Below are positions 1 to 7,055 of a stretch of 7,568 nt of DNA, in pieces (within the stretch, counting starts at the first letter, position 1; each line of letters begins with the position of its first letter). The notes below the pieces were generated by a model. That model had not been told where the DNA came from and did not search any database. It worked only from the letters and a program-made list of their open reading frames with translations. Source of the DNA: Deltaproteobacteria bacterium (GTDB lineage Bacteria; Desulfobacterota; BSN033; UBA1163); the NCBI GenBank assembly GCA_016875155.1, contig VGSD01000134.1, positions 1 to 7,568 on the forward strand. Direction: 5' to 3'. Made by a program: the position numbers and the translations under genes.

Positions 1-211
1 CGAGGCTGGAATTGATATGTCTCCGGTCATTCCCAACTGTGCAGATTCCGATCTGGGTCCTCTGCCAGAGGTCTTGATCCCCGACCTCTGAGATGGACAC
101 GTTAAATCGATGTTGGACCCGGTCAATGATCTTCCGTAGGATATGGCGTTTCTCTTTGAGCGAATGATTCTCTGGAATTCGAAAATCAAGTTGGCAAATT
201 CCAACGACCAT
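1..211 (-). CDS. ylxP: DUF503 / YlxP family protein, 3' end cut by the window edge
   Basis: The ATG at 211 opens a frame of 70 codons that is still open at base 1. The protein starts MVVGICQLDFRIPENHSLK, continues with a basic helix (KEKRHILRKIIDRVQHRFN) and then SEVGDQDLWQRTQIGICTV. The SLKEKR, RFNVSISE and DQDLWQ blocks are the hallmarks of the DUF503 family, called YlxP in Bacillus; members are usually about 90-100 aa, so roughly 20-30 residues are missing. The start is supported by a GAGGAGG Shine-Dalgarno about 8 nt upstream. It follows infB after 32 nt and is the usual gene between infB and rbfA, so it is almost certainly the next cistron of the same operon and rbfA is expected beyond the edge. 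The biochemical role is not established; the context suggests ribosome or RNA metabolism. Confidence 0.9.
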   Translation of the reverse strand, partial: MVVGICQLDFRIPENHSLKEKRHILRKIIDRVQHRFNVSISEVGDQDLWQRTQIGICTVGNDRRHINSSL

Positions 212-243
212 CTTATTCTCCTCCTCTTTTCATCCCGCTGGAT

Positions 244-2811
244 CTAAGACAATCGAGGCTGAACCTGCTCCATCTCATAGGACTCAATGATATCCCCAGG
301 TTTGATATCATTAAAATTCTCCATCCAGATGCCGCATTCAAATCCCTGGGTACACTCTTTCATATCGTCTTTAAACCGTCTGAGCGATGAAATACGACCG
401 TCAAAGATAACGACATTATCCCGCAAGAGCCGGGCATGAGATCCCCGGACCACTTTTCCATCTGTGATCAAGCTCCCTGCGACAGTGCCCATCTTTCGAA
501 CGTTAAAAAGCTGAAGCACCTGGGCTCTTCCGAGAATGTGCTCTTTGTAAGTTGGCTCCAGCAGTCCTTCCAGGGCTTTTTTGATGTCGGAGATGGCATC
601 ATAGATGACCGAGTAGGCGCGCAGATCCACACTTTCCTGTTCGGCAAGAGACTGGGCCTTCGGACCAGGCCTCACGTTGAATCCGATGATGATCGCATTT
701 GAGGCGGATGCCAAATTCACATCGGATTCGGTGATGCCGCCAACCCCATCATGGATGATATTGACTTTGACTTCGTCCGTGGAGAGTTTTTTCAAAGCCT
801 CCTTCATCGCCTCAATCGAACCCTGGACATCTGCCTTAATGACGACATTGAGTTCTTTGATCTCGCCTTTCTTGATCTTTTCGTAGAGCTCTTCTAAAGA
901 GACTTTGCTCAACTTGGAGAGTTCTCTGGCGCGGATCTTTTCCTGCCTATAAAGGCTGACCTGTTTGGCCAGTCTTTCTTCTGTTACTACGATTAAGGTC
1001 TCTCCAGCATCAGGGACGGCAGCGAATCCGACGACTTCCACCGGGATGGAAGGTCCGGCATTTTCGATCTTCTGCCCTCGATCATTGAGCATGGCCCTCA
1101 CCCTTCCATACTGGGAACCTGCAATGAAGACATCCCCTGTTTTCAGGGTTCCTTCCTGAACGAGAACGGTCGCCACCGGTCCTCTGCCCTTATCCAATTT
1201 GGCTTCGATCACCACGCCCCTGGCGGGCTTATCGGGATTGGCTTTTAACTCCAGAACCTCTGCCTGGACGAGAATCAGTTCAAGCAATTCCTTGATCCCG
1301 ATCTTCTGTTTGGCTGATATTTCAGCGAAAATGGTACTGCCTCCCCACTGTTCAGGAACCAGTCCATATTCGGATATCTCTTTTTTTACCTTTTCCGGGT
1401 TGGCATTTTGTTTATCAATCTTATTGATCGCCACGAGAATGGGAACATTGGCTGCCCGGGAGTGGTCGATGGCCTCTTTCGTCTGCGGCATGACTCCGTC
1501 GTCTGCGGCGACCACCAGAATAACCACATCGGTCACCTGGGCGCCCCTGGCTCTCAACGCAGTAAATGCTTCATGACCAGGGGTATCAATAAAAACGACG
1601 TGTTCATTTTCGAGTTGGACATCGTAGGCGCCGATATGCTGGGTAATCCCCCCTGCCTCTCCGTCCACCACATTGGTTTTACGGATTGCATCCAGAAGCA
1701 TGGTTTTACCGTGATCCACATGTCCCATAATGGTGACCACCGGTGGTCTAAGTTGAAGCTCTTCTGGCCGATCCTCTTTTCTTTGAAGAAGTTCCGGATG
1801 GTCAAAAGAGATCCGTTCCACTTCATATCCGAACTCACTTGCCACAAGCGAAGCCACATCCGCATCAATGGCCTGGTTGATATTGACCACCACGCCGATA
1901 TCCATCAGTTTTTTAATCAACTCTCCGCCTCGGACGCCCATTCTTTTGGCAAGATCACCAACTGAGATGACTTCGGCAATCCGGATGATTCGTTTAATGG
2001 GTTTCGGAACAGTGATCTCCGTCTTTCTGGGAGACTTCAGGATGAGCTTCTTCTTAAACGGCTTAAACGGCCTGGGCAAGAGGTCTCCTTCTTTTTCGGG
2101 CCTTTTCTCATCGGTCGAGTCATCCTCCTGGACCATTCTCTCTTCAATCAACCTTCGTTTCTTCACGGCCACTTTTTTCTTTGCTTGGAGGAGACTCTCT
2201 TTTTCTACCTGTTCCAGAATCTCTTTTCTTGGAATTTTCCCGTCTGATTTTATGGTGGGCGTCGGTTTTATCTTCTCTTCCTCGGCAGCCTTGACAGGCT
2301 TCTTCCCAACTTCTTTGCCCGTAGGCCTGGCAGAAGGAGTTTCAATAGAAGGTTTAACAGGAGCCGTCTCTTTGGCTCCAGCCCTCTTTTCAGGAGGAAC
2401 ACCGGTCTCACTCTTTCTCTTGATGGGTTCCTTGGCTGTTGGCTTTTCTTCCTTTTTCTCCCCTTTCTTCAAGACTTTTACCATTTTTTGAGGGGACACG
2501 ATCTCAGGTTTGCTCTCTTTTCTTGGAACAACGACTTCAGGCTCAACTGAGACAGGAGGAGGGGGAGGAGGCGCAGGAGGTTCGATGCTTCTTGTTCTCC
2601 TTCGGATCACCGTAGACTTGACCCTTTTTTCAATAACCTCTTTTTCAGCATCTCTTACGATAATCTTCTCGTCTGAAGCAGGAGGGACTTTTTCCTTCGA
2701 TTCGGGCTTCTTATCTTTGACCTTCAACCCCATCTTTTTCAATTTCAAAATCAGATTGTCGTCCCCTCCCTTGACGTCACCCGCAAGGTCGAGAACTTTT
2801 ACTTTCGACAT
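244..2811 (-). CDS. infB: Translation initiation factor IF-2
   Basis: GTPase that brings fMet-tRNA to the 30S subunit and promotes 50S joining. Of 855 aa, residues 1-32 look like a shortened first IF2_N element and about 33-275 are a Lys/Glu/Pro-rich linker with VIRRRTR at 68-74. A full IF2_N domain lies at about 279-333 ([11 protein letters not shown]). The G domain spans about 355-515: G1 GHVDHGKT (363-370), G2 GGIT (387-390), G3 DTPGH (409-413), G4 NKID (463-466), G5 SAK (499-501). Domain II, the IF2 central domain (about 655-745, with DVQGSIEA) and the C-terminal fMet-tRNA-binding barrel (about 757-845, [17 protein letters not shown]) follow. Nothing is missing and the length is normal for a long-linker IF2. 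The start is fixed by AAGGAGG ending 7 nt upstream of ATG 2811. An uninterrupted proline-rich run (residues 78-86) lies in the linker. A 111-nt gap separates it from ylxR. Confidence 0.98.
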   Translation of the reverse strand: MSKVKVLDLAGDVKGGDDNLILKLKKMGLKVKDKKPESKEKVPPASDEKIIVRDAEKEVIEKRVKSTVIRRRTRSIEPPAPPPPPPVSVEPEVVVPRKESKPEIVSPQKMVKVLKKGEKKEEKPTAKEPIKRKSETGVPPEKRAGAKETAPVKPSIETPSARPTGKEVGKKPVKAAEEEKIKPTPTIKSDGKIPRKEILEQVEKESLLQAKKKVAVKKRRLIEERMVQEDDSTDEKRPEKEGDLLPRPFKPFKKKLILKSPRKTEITVPKPIKRIIRIAEVISVGDLAKRMGVRGGELIKKLMDIGVVVNINQAIDADVASLVASEFGYEVERISFDHPELLQRKEDRPEELQLRPPVVTIMGHVDHGKTMLLDAIRKTNVVDGEAGGITQHIGAYDVQLENEHVVFIDTPGHEAFTALRARGAQVTDVVILVVAADDGVMPQTKEAIDHSRAANVPILVAINKIDKQNANPEKVKKEISEYGLVPEQWGGSTIFAEISAKQKIGIKELLELILVQAEVLELKANPDKPARGVVIEAKLDKGRGPVATVLVQEGTLKTGDVFIAGSQYGRVRAMLNDRGQKIENAGPSIPVEVVGFAAVPDAGETLIVVTEERLAKQVSLYRQEKIRARELSKLSKVSLEELYEKIKKGEIKELNVVIKADVQGSIEAMKEALKKLSTDEVKVNIIHDGVGGITESDVNLASASNAIIIGFNVRPGPKAQSLAEQESVDLRAYSVIYDAISDIKKALEGLLEPTYKEHILGRAQVLQLFNVRKMGTVAGSLITDGKVVRGSHARLLRDNVVIFDGRISSLRRFKDDMKECTQGFECGIWMENFNDIKPGDIIESYEMEQVQPRLS

Positions 2812-2860
2812 TCCCTTTCCTCCTTCATCCCAATAGAACCTTCCACGCTTTAAAATCTAG

Positions 2861-2905
2861 GGGATCGGATGTGGTGATAACATGGGAAGCATCAAGACCG
2901 ATCCC
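2861..2905 (-). repeat. Inverted repeat in the ylxR-infB gap
   Basis: GGGATCGG at 2861-2868 and CCGATCCC at 2898-2905 are perfect 8-bp inverted arms separated by 29 nt. In the minus-strand mRNA this could form a stem 49 nt upstream of the infB start codon. There is no U-tract after it, so it does not look like an intrinsic terminator. A leader structure for infB or an RNA-processing site are possible inferences. With a 29-nt loop, chance cannot be excluded. Confidence 0.4.
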
Positions 2906-2922
2906 TTCTAAGGGGTTTGTTG

Positions 2923-3183
2923 TTAGGTTTTGATCGATTCTTTCCCACAACTTTCTTCAAGGCTGATGACATCAGGGAGCGGTCCGAAAGGACGTCTCTT
3001 CTTCGCCATTTTTATGCAGAAGGCGTCTGGGCAGACATAGAGTCCCCTTCCCATCTGGTTCCTTCCTCCCACCATACATGCTCTCCCGTCAGCTGTCAGG
3101 GTGAATCGAATCATCTCCTCTTTCTTTTTTTTCTTCTTGCAACCGATGCACTGGCGAATCGGACCATGACCCTTTCGGCTCAT
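2923..3183 (-). CDS. ylxR: YlxR / RnpM (DUF448) RNA-binding protein
   Basis: Protein of 86 aa, typical for the family. The N-terminal PIRQCIGC (8-15) followed by a lysine run (16-21) and EEMIRF, plus GRGLYVC (45-51) and a further Cys at 56, form the conserved DUF448 signature. The family is known as a nucleic-acid-binding protein encoded in nusA-infB operons, and the Firmicutes homologue has been reported to bind RNase P RNA and modulate its activity (name RnpM). The start ATG overlaps the nusA stop as ATGA (3180-3183), so translation is probably coupled to nusA. Codons 18-20 contain an A8 run; frame and product are otherwise intact. The gene that often follows it, ylxQ (L7Ae-like), is absent here. 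Confidence 0.95.
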   Translation of the reverse strand: MSRKGHGPIRQCIGCKKKKKKEEMIRFTLTADGRACMVGGRNQMGRGLYVCPDAFCIKMAKKRRPFGPLPDVISLEESCGKESIKT

Positions 3184-4658
3184 GGTTTCTTGCTCTCAAA
3201 AATTTGCTTCGCTGATTGGATCAATTTTCCAGCCCGTTTCATGCCTATCCCCTGGAGGTCGGAAAGCTTTTCAACGTCTGAGGCCGCAATGTCTTTGATA
3301 TTTTTAAATCCATGGCTTTTTAGAATCTCAGCGAGTTTTTCTCCTACTCCTTCCATTTTATCGACAGAAACAAGAGAGGAATCTTCCGCTGCTGGTGGAA
3401 TTTCCTGAAGGGTTTCTTTACCCTCCTTCTCCTGAATCATCTGTGATGCGATTTCAACAATTTTGACAGATTTCTCCTTTTCGCTCCCTAATACCTTAGC
3501 CAATTCTTCAGGGTCAGCTTCGGCCAGATCCCGGAGTGAGCGAAATCCTTCATTATAGAGGATACGACTGCCCACATCCCCGATATGCGGGAGCCCCCGA
3601 AAGACTTCCAAAATCTCACCGGCGATTTTTTCCATCTTTGATTCGCTCTTGATGTCGATCTTCCACCCAGTCAACTTGGAAGTCAATCGGACATTCTGCC
3701 CCTTTTTTCCTATCGCAAGCGAGAGTTGATCATCTGCCACGACCACTTCCATATGCCGGTTCTCTTCATCAATATAGACCCTCGAGACTTTGGCTGGAGC
3801 GAGGGCGTTGCAGACATATTTCGCATGGTCCTGAGACCAGGGGATAATATCGATTCGTTCCCCACGGAGCTCTTGAACGACATTCTGGACTCTCGACCCT
3901 TTCATACCCACGCAGGCTCCAACCGGGTCGACATCACGGTTCGAACTGTAAACAGAGATCTTCGCCCGTTCTCCGGGTTCCCGGGCCGCACTGATAATCT
4001 TGATCACCCCTTCAGAAATTTCAGGAACCTCTAGTTCAAACAGTTTGACGAGAAATCCTGGGTGGGTGCGGGAGAGAAAGATTTGAGGACCCTTTGCATT
4101 CTTCTGGACCTCAAGGACGTAAGCCCTGATCCGTTCCCCCTGCCGGTAAACCTCCCCTGGAATCTGTTCTTTAGATAACAGGACAGCTTCTGCCCTCCCA
4201 ATACTGACATAGAGACTACCTTTCTCCATCCTCTGGACGACGCCGCTGGCGAGATCTCCTTTTCGATCCTTAAACTCGTTATAGACATTATCCCTTTCCG
4301 CATCTCGAACCTTCTGGATGATCACCTGTTTTGCTGTTTGAGCACCGATGCGGCCAAAATCTGTGTTGAGCTTCACCCCGAGACTGTCTCCGATCTGCAC
4401 CTCACTGTCCAGGTCTTTTGCTTCGTCAATCGTGATTTCCGTTGAAGGGTCCATCACCTCTTCGACGACTTGCTTAAATTGAAATAGCTCCACTTCGCCA
4501 ATCTCTTCGTTATAGTGAACCTCGATCTCTCCCTGATGGCCATATTTTTTCTTGGAAGCAATTAAAACGGCTTGTTCCAAGGCCTCGATGATTACCTTCC
4601 GGTCGATCCCCTTATCCTTCCCCACCTGGTCAATCACATAATTGAGGTTGCTCGGCAT
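3180..4658 (-). CDS. nusA: Transcription termination/antitermination factor NusA
   Basis: NusA binds RNA polymerase and nascent RNA and controls pausing, termination and antitermination. Of 492 aa, residues 1-125 are the RNAP-binding N-terminal domain (ALEQAVLIASKKKYG at 26-40; QTAKQVIIQKVRDAE at 107-121). An S1 domain follows at about 133-198 and KH1 at about 215-280 with GXXG loop GMKG (251-254). KH2 is at about 285-340 with GKKG (317-320) in the conserved LSLAIGKKGQNVRL block. The C-terminal part carries two helix-hairpin-helix-type segments (about 356-392 and 434-488), similar to the acidic repeats of proteobacterial NusA, so it is not the short NusA of Firmicutes. An AGAAGGAG Shine-Dalgarno overlapping the rimP stop lies about 9 nt from ATG 4658. 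It lies 15 nt downstream of rimP and overlaps ylxR by 4 bp. Confidence 0.98.
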   Translation of the reverse strand: MPSNLNYVIDQVGKDKGIDRKVIIEALEQAVLIASKKKYGHQGEIEVHYNEEIGEVELFQFKQVVEEVMDPSTEITIDEAKDLDSEVQIGDSLGVKLNTDFGRIGAQTAKQVIIQKVRDAERDNVYNEFKDRKGDLASGVVQRMEKGSLYVSIGRAEAVLLSKEQIPGEVYRQGERIRAYVLEVQKNAKGPQIFLSRTHPGFLVKLFELEVPEISEGVIKIISAAREPGERAKISVYSSNRDVDPVGACVGMKGSRVQNVVQELRGERIDIIPWSQDHAKYVCNALAPAKVSRVYIDEENRHMEVVVADDQLSLAIGKKGQNVRLTSKLTGWKIDIKSESKMEKIAGEILEVFRGLPHIGDVGSRILYNEGFRSLRDLAEADPEELAKVLGSEKEKSVKIVEIASQMIQEKEGKETLQEIPPAAEDSSLVSVDKMEGVGEKLAEILKSHGFKNIKDIAASDVEKLSDLQGIGMKRAGKLIQSAKQIFESKKP

Positions 4659-4673
4659 AGCTGACTTCTCCTT

Positions 4674-5132
4674 CTATGGTTCTAATTCTAACTTGGCTTT
4701 TCCAATATTCTGAAAAGGGATGTAAACGGTCTTTCCATTCATATTGATTTCGATCCCCTCATGGATCACATGGGTTAATTGTCCCTTGAAATGGTGTTGC
4801 TTTTCGATGGGGGTATTGGTCTTCACCTTGATCAAACGGTTGATGTACTTCATGAAATCTTTTTCTGTCTTTAAAGGTCGCCTGAGTCCGGGGGAGGAAA
4901 CTTCCAGGGCATAAGGGGTGGAAATGGGGTTTTCCACATCCAAAATTCTTCCGACTTCCCGGCTGATCCTTGCGCAATCGTCGAGCGTCACCCCTCCCTC
5001 TTTATCCATATAAAGACGCAGGACCCATCCTGTTGCTTCTCTCCGGTAATCCAAATCGACAAGTTCCAGTCCTTCACTCAAAAGGATGGGGGTAACAAGC
5101 GATGTCACCCGATCAATCATCTCTGCTGACAT
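4674..5132 (-). CDS. rimP: Ribosome maturation factor RimP
   Basis: RimP acts in 30S subunit maturation. The 152-aa product has normal length and both domains. The N-terminal alpha/beta domain has GLELVDLDYR (21-30), LRLYMDKEGGVTLDDCARIS (38-57) and the signature LEVSSPGLRRPL (76-87). The C-terminal Sm-like barrel has FKGQL (115-119) and IPFQNIGKAKLEL (138-150). The chosen ATG 5132 has AGAGGA about 10 nt upstream and a weaker GAGG only 4 nt away; an internal ATG at codon 5 is possible but has no better RBS. It is the first gene of the nusA-infB operon, 33 nt downstream of the U-tract of a terminator-like hairpin. Its expression, and that of the whole operon, should therefore depend on read-through of that hairpin. 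Confidence 0.96.
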   Translation of the reverse strand: MSAEMIDRVTSLVTPILLSEGLELVDLDYRREATGWVLRLYMDKEGGVTLDDCARISREVGRILDVENPISTPYALEVSSPGLRRPLKTEKDFMKYINRLIKVKTNTPIEKQHHFKGQLTHVIHEGIEINMNGKTVYIPFQNIGKAKLELEP

Positions 5133-5159
5133 TTTGCCTCATTCCTCTTGAATCGAGGC

Positions 5160-5206
5160 GGGTCTAAAAAAAAAGCGGGCAAATAGCCCGCTTTTTCAGC
5201 AGACCC
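5160..5206 (-). terminator. Intrinsic terminator in the rimP leader (candidate attenuator)
   Basis: The core stem is GCGGGC paired with GCCCGC (5175-5180 with 5186-5191) around a 5-nt loop. Flanking A5/T5 can extend it to 11 bp (5170-5180 with 5186-5196). On the minus strand it is followed by an uninterrupted run of nine T (5174-5166), a strong rho-independent signal. Outer arms GGGTCT (5160-5165) and AGACCC (5201-5206) are perfectly complementary, so a longer hairpin with a 4x4 internal loop is also possible. It lies between the predicted operon promoter and rimP. It could therefore act as an attenuator and also block read-through from the upstream LapA/HIT genes. In the plus direction the U-tract is only T5. 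Confidence 0.85.
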
Positions 5207-5220
5207 AACACTTTGAAATA

Positions 5221-5249
5221 TTTATACTACAATTCAAACATAAATGCAA
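5221..5249 (-). promoter_or_regulatory. Predicted sigma-70 promoter of the rimP-nusA-ylxR-infB operon
   Basis: Read on the minus strand: -35 TTGCAT (5249-5244), a 17-bp spacer, -10 TATAAA (5226-5221). Predicted start is near A5214, giving a leader of about 80 nt that contains the terminator hairpin. An AAAAAATT tract just upstream of the -35 could serve as an UP-like element. The promoter lies between the end of the LapA gene (5303) and the hairpin, which is what makes attenuation of rimP plausible. Confidence 0.75.
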
Positions 5250-5302
5250 GGGAATTTTTTGAGACGGACAGGTCCTCTCTTTTCCGGGGGCCTGCTGTAG
5301 GA

Positions 5303-5632
5303 TTACTCTTCCCGTTTAAGAGAAGGAGGTTCGATCCCTGAGCCCCGGAGGGTTTCTACCTCCCTGCTTAACTTCTCGATCATCTTTTCATTCTGGCGAA
5401 GGGCTTTTTTAAGCTGAAACCGTTGGTAGAGATCGCCTATTCCTCCGATCAACACTCCCAAAAAAACGGAACAGAGAATGATCAAGAAGAGGGGTAAACC
5501 CGGGATATCCCAAAAACGATCCTGGATGGGATAAAGGCCAAACCGGAGAGTTACTTCTTTACTGTTTTGAAGCGAGAACAGGATGACGAGGATGAAGATA
5601 ACCATGATGATGAGTGTTTTGATCCATTTCAT
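5303..5632 (-). CDS. LapA-domain (DUF1049) inner-membrane protein
   Basis: Protein of 109 aa. It has an N-terminal membrane segment (about 5-21, TLIIMVIFILVILFSLQN) and a short soluble loop with SKEVTLRFG. A second membrane segment (about 46-66) contains FLGVLIGGIGDL, and a charged, probably coiled-coil tail (about 70-97) follows. This two-helix plus coiled-coil layout, with the QN-x-x-x-VTLRF motif after helix 1, fits the LapA/YciS family, which in Enterobacteria works with LapB in regulating LPS synthesis. No lapB is visible here, so the specific role is an inference. The start codon overlaps the stop of the HIT gene (ATGA, 5629-5632), implying coupled translation. The rimP-leader hairpin lies downstream. 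Confidence 0.8.
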   Translation of the reverse strand: MKWIKTLIIMVIFILVILFSLQNSKEVTLRFGLYPIQDRFWDIPGLPLFLIILCSVFLGVLIGGIGDLYQRFQLKKALRQNEKMIEKLSREVETLRGSGIEPPSLKREE

Positions 5633-6147
5633 TCTTTTTCCTCTCTTTTCTGCCTCTTTTTCTTCAGATGGATGGTAAAGGCAGATCGAAGTTTCTGGTA
5701 AGTGTTAACAAGATACTCCGGCACGATTTTGGTTTCTCCCAAAATCGGCATAAAATTGGTGTCCCCTGCCCAGCGTGGAACGACATGAAAATGGACATGT
5801 TTCTCTCCTGCCCCTCCGATCTTTCCGATATTGACGCCGATGTTGAACCCGTGAGGAGAAAGAGTGGTTTTTAATACCTGGATGGAAATTTTCAATAGTT
5901 CAAAGAGGTCTTTCGATTCGAGGGGGCTCAAGGATTCCAAGTTGATACAATGCCGATGGGGAACAATCATCAGATGGCCATTGTTGTATGGGTATCTGTT
6001 CATCATGACAAAGGCATACTTTCCTCGATGCAGGACAAGGTTCTCCCTATCCTTCGCCGTCCTCTTTGCGAGGCAAAAGATGCACTCCTTTCTTTTATTT
6101 CCTTTCAAGATATAACTCATTCGCCAAGGAGCCCAGAGATGTTTCAT
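5629..6147 (-). CDS. HIT family nucleotide hydrolase/transferase
   Basis: Protein of 172 aa. The histidine triad is HVHFHVV (117-123) preceded by GGAGEK; His119 would be the nucleophile that is transiently nucleotidylated. The N-terminal block LWAPWRMSYI (4-13), CIFC (22-25), and NGHLMIVPHRH (56-66) match the HIT branch often annotated as Ap4A phosphorylase-like or diadenosine-polyphosphate hydrolase-like; the two Cys may join a zinc site. Substrate cannot be assigned from sequence. The start is chosen because family members begin with this LWAPWR block. The RBS is weak (GGAAAA shortly before ATG), and the frame is open upstream for only about 20 codons without an ATG. The last residues are Lys/Arg/Glu-rich. 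It overlaps the LapA gene by 4 bp and lies 106 nt downstream of the HNH gene. Confidence 0.92.
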   Translation of the reverse strand: MKHLWAPWRMSYILKGNKRKECIFCLAKRTAKDRENLVLHRGKYAFVMMNRYPYNNGHLMIVPHRHCINLESLSPLESKDLFELLKISIQVLKTTLSPHGFNIGVNIGKIGGAGEKHVHFHVVPRWAGDTNFMPILGETKIVPEYLVNTYQKLRSAFTIHLKKKRQKREEKE

Positions 6148-6253
6148 GGTTTTCCAATTCTGGATGAAGTCAAATTCTTTTGTTCCTTTTTATTCCGTGA
6201 AAATGGAGATGGAGCGTGATGGGTTGGTCGTAAGAAATCGGATCCATATAATT

Positions 6254-6778
6254 TTATGATGACAATTCCTGATTGAGGTAGAGATAATCCCTCCAGGAAG
6301 AAGGAGGGGTATCGATTCCGAGGCTTTTGGTCAATAAGGGGAGCCAGATAGGCGCCTTAGGCTTTCTGATCAGGGGCATGCCCGCCTCCTCTGGAGTTCT
6401 CCCTCCCTTCCTGAGGTTACAGGCGGTGCAACACGTCACCACATTGGTCCATTCCGTCTGTCCCCCCTTCGATCGGGGGATCACATGGTCATAGGTTAAT
6501 TCTCGATGCTCGAAAGGGGTCCCGCAATATTGGCATACCCCTTTATCCCGAACATATAAATTTTGCCTGGAAAATTTGATGATGGGTGTTTGTCTCCTGA
6601 TAAACCGGTTTAGTCGGATGACCGCTGGAAGACGGATAGAGACATAAATTCCCCTGATAGTCCGCTCATATTCCTCTATCACTTCCACTTTGTCGAGCAT
6701 GACCATGATGATTGCTTTTTTCCAGGTCACCACTCTCAAAGGTTCAAAGGTCGAATTGAGAAGCAATGTCCATTTCAT
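6254..6778 (-). CDS. HNH endonuclease family protein
   Basis: Protein of 174 aa from ATG 6778. A TTG directly before it (6781) is an alternative start, and an in-frame TAA two codons further up rules out anything longer. The N-terminal half (LLLNSTFEPLRVVTWKKAI, IRLPAVIRLNRF) is the conserved domain found before a C-terminal HNH module in a widespread bacterial family. The HNH part (numbered from the TTG) has CQYC (83-86), TYDHVIPRSKGG (96-107), N113 and CTAC (118-121) followed by N122. The two CxxC pairs should hold structural zinc, and H99/N113/N122 are the likely ββα-metal residues. Family members are commonly annotated as HNH endonucleases, but their biological substrate is unknown. No good Shine-Dalgarno lies near the start. 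No restriction or phage genes are adjacent, so this looks like a housekeeping or orphan copy. Confidence 0.9.
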   Translation of the reverse strand: MKWTLLLNSTFEPLRVVTWKKAIIMVMLDKVEVIEEYERTIRGIYVSIRLPAVIRLNRFIRRQTPIIKFSRQNLYVRDKGVCQYCGTPFEHRELTYDHVIPRSKGGQTEWTNVVTCCTACNLRKGGRTPEEAGMPLIRKPKAPIWLPLLTKSLGIDTPPSSWRDYLYLNQELSS

Positions 6779-6825
6779 CAATGATTAGATTAGAAAAGAT
6801 CGTCTTCCTTTATGAATTTTAAGGT

Positions 6826-6854
6826 TAAATAACGATTTTCTAATCGGTTGTCAA
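6826..6854 (-). promoter_or_regulatory. Predicted sigma-70 promoter of the HNH gene
   Basis: On the minus strand a perfect -35 TTGACA (6854-6849) is followed by a 17-bp spacer and a weaker -10, TATTTA (6831-6826). Transcription would start near 6819, leaving a leader of about 40 nt before ATG 6778. The spacer contains a palindrome, CGATT-TTCT-AATCG (6833-6846), positioned where an operator could occlude RNA polymerase. There is no second promoter of this quality before the HIT gene, so HNH, HIT and LapA may be one transcript. Confidence 0.6.
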
Positions 6855-7055
6855 GCGTTTTTTAGGAGATTTCCGAAGAGGTTCATAAATCTCTAATGAT
6901 ATTGATTGAATAAAGTAATCAACTCTATGAGAATAATAAAAATTTCAACCTTTGTAGCAAACTACGTCACTCTATAGATAAAAGTAGGATATATGTATTT
7001 CCTATCGATAAATATTCTACTGTCAAATTAAGGTGTTACGTTATTATCATGGGTC
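6855..7055. other. AT-rich intergenic stretch without a recognisable gene
   Basis: About 200 bp of roughly 25-30% GC (counted on lines 6901-7020) with no credible ORF in either direction; the longest ATG frame I followed here is about 16 codons. It contains several short inverted repeats: TTGATT/AATCAA (6902-6907 with 6917-6922), GTAG-CAAA-CTAC (6954-6965), and GTAGGATAT with ATATTCTAC (6984-6992 with 7012-7020, one mismatch). None has the GC-rich stem plus U-tract of an intrinsic terminator. It separates the minus-strand HNH promoter from the plus-strand elements to the right. Confidence 0.6.

Noticed and set aside
1408..2491. Long plus-strand frames antisense to infB (185 and 207 codons)
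   Set aside because: They are shadows of the strongly conserved infB codons; their products are Ser/Phe/Leu-rich with no domain or RBS support.
2858..2893. 11-codon ATG frame (MLPMLSPHPIP) upstream of infB
   Set aside because: Very short, without an RBS, and mostly inside the inverted-repeat loop; no reason to call it a leader peptide.
3121..3139. A8 run with an A AAA AAG slippery heptamer in the ylxR lysine codons
   Set aside because: The heptamer is in the right phase for a -1 shift, but the lysine run is part of the normal family motif. No stimulatory hairpin was seen and the shifted product would end after about 12 codons.
6148..6253. 106-nt HNH-HIT gap searched for a promoter, terminator or small gene
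   Set aside because: Only poor -35/-10 matches and no hairpin with a U-tract were found; nothing worth annotating.
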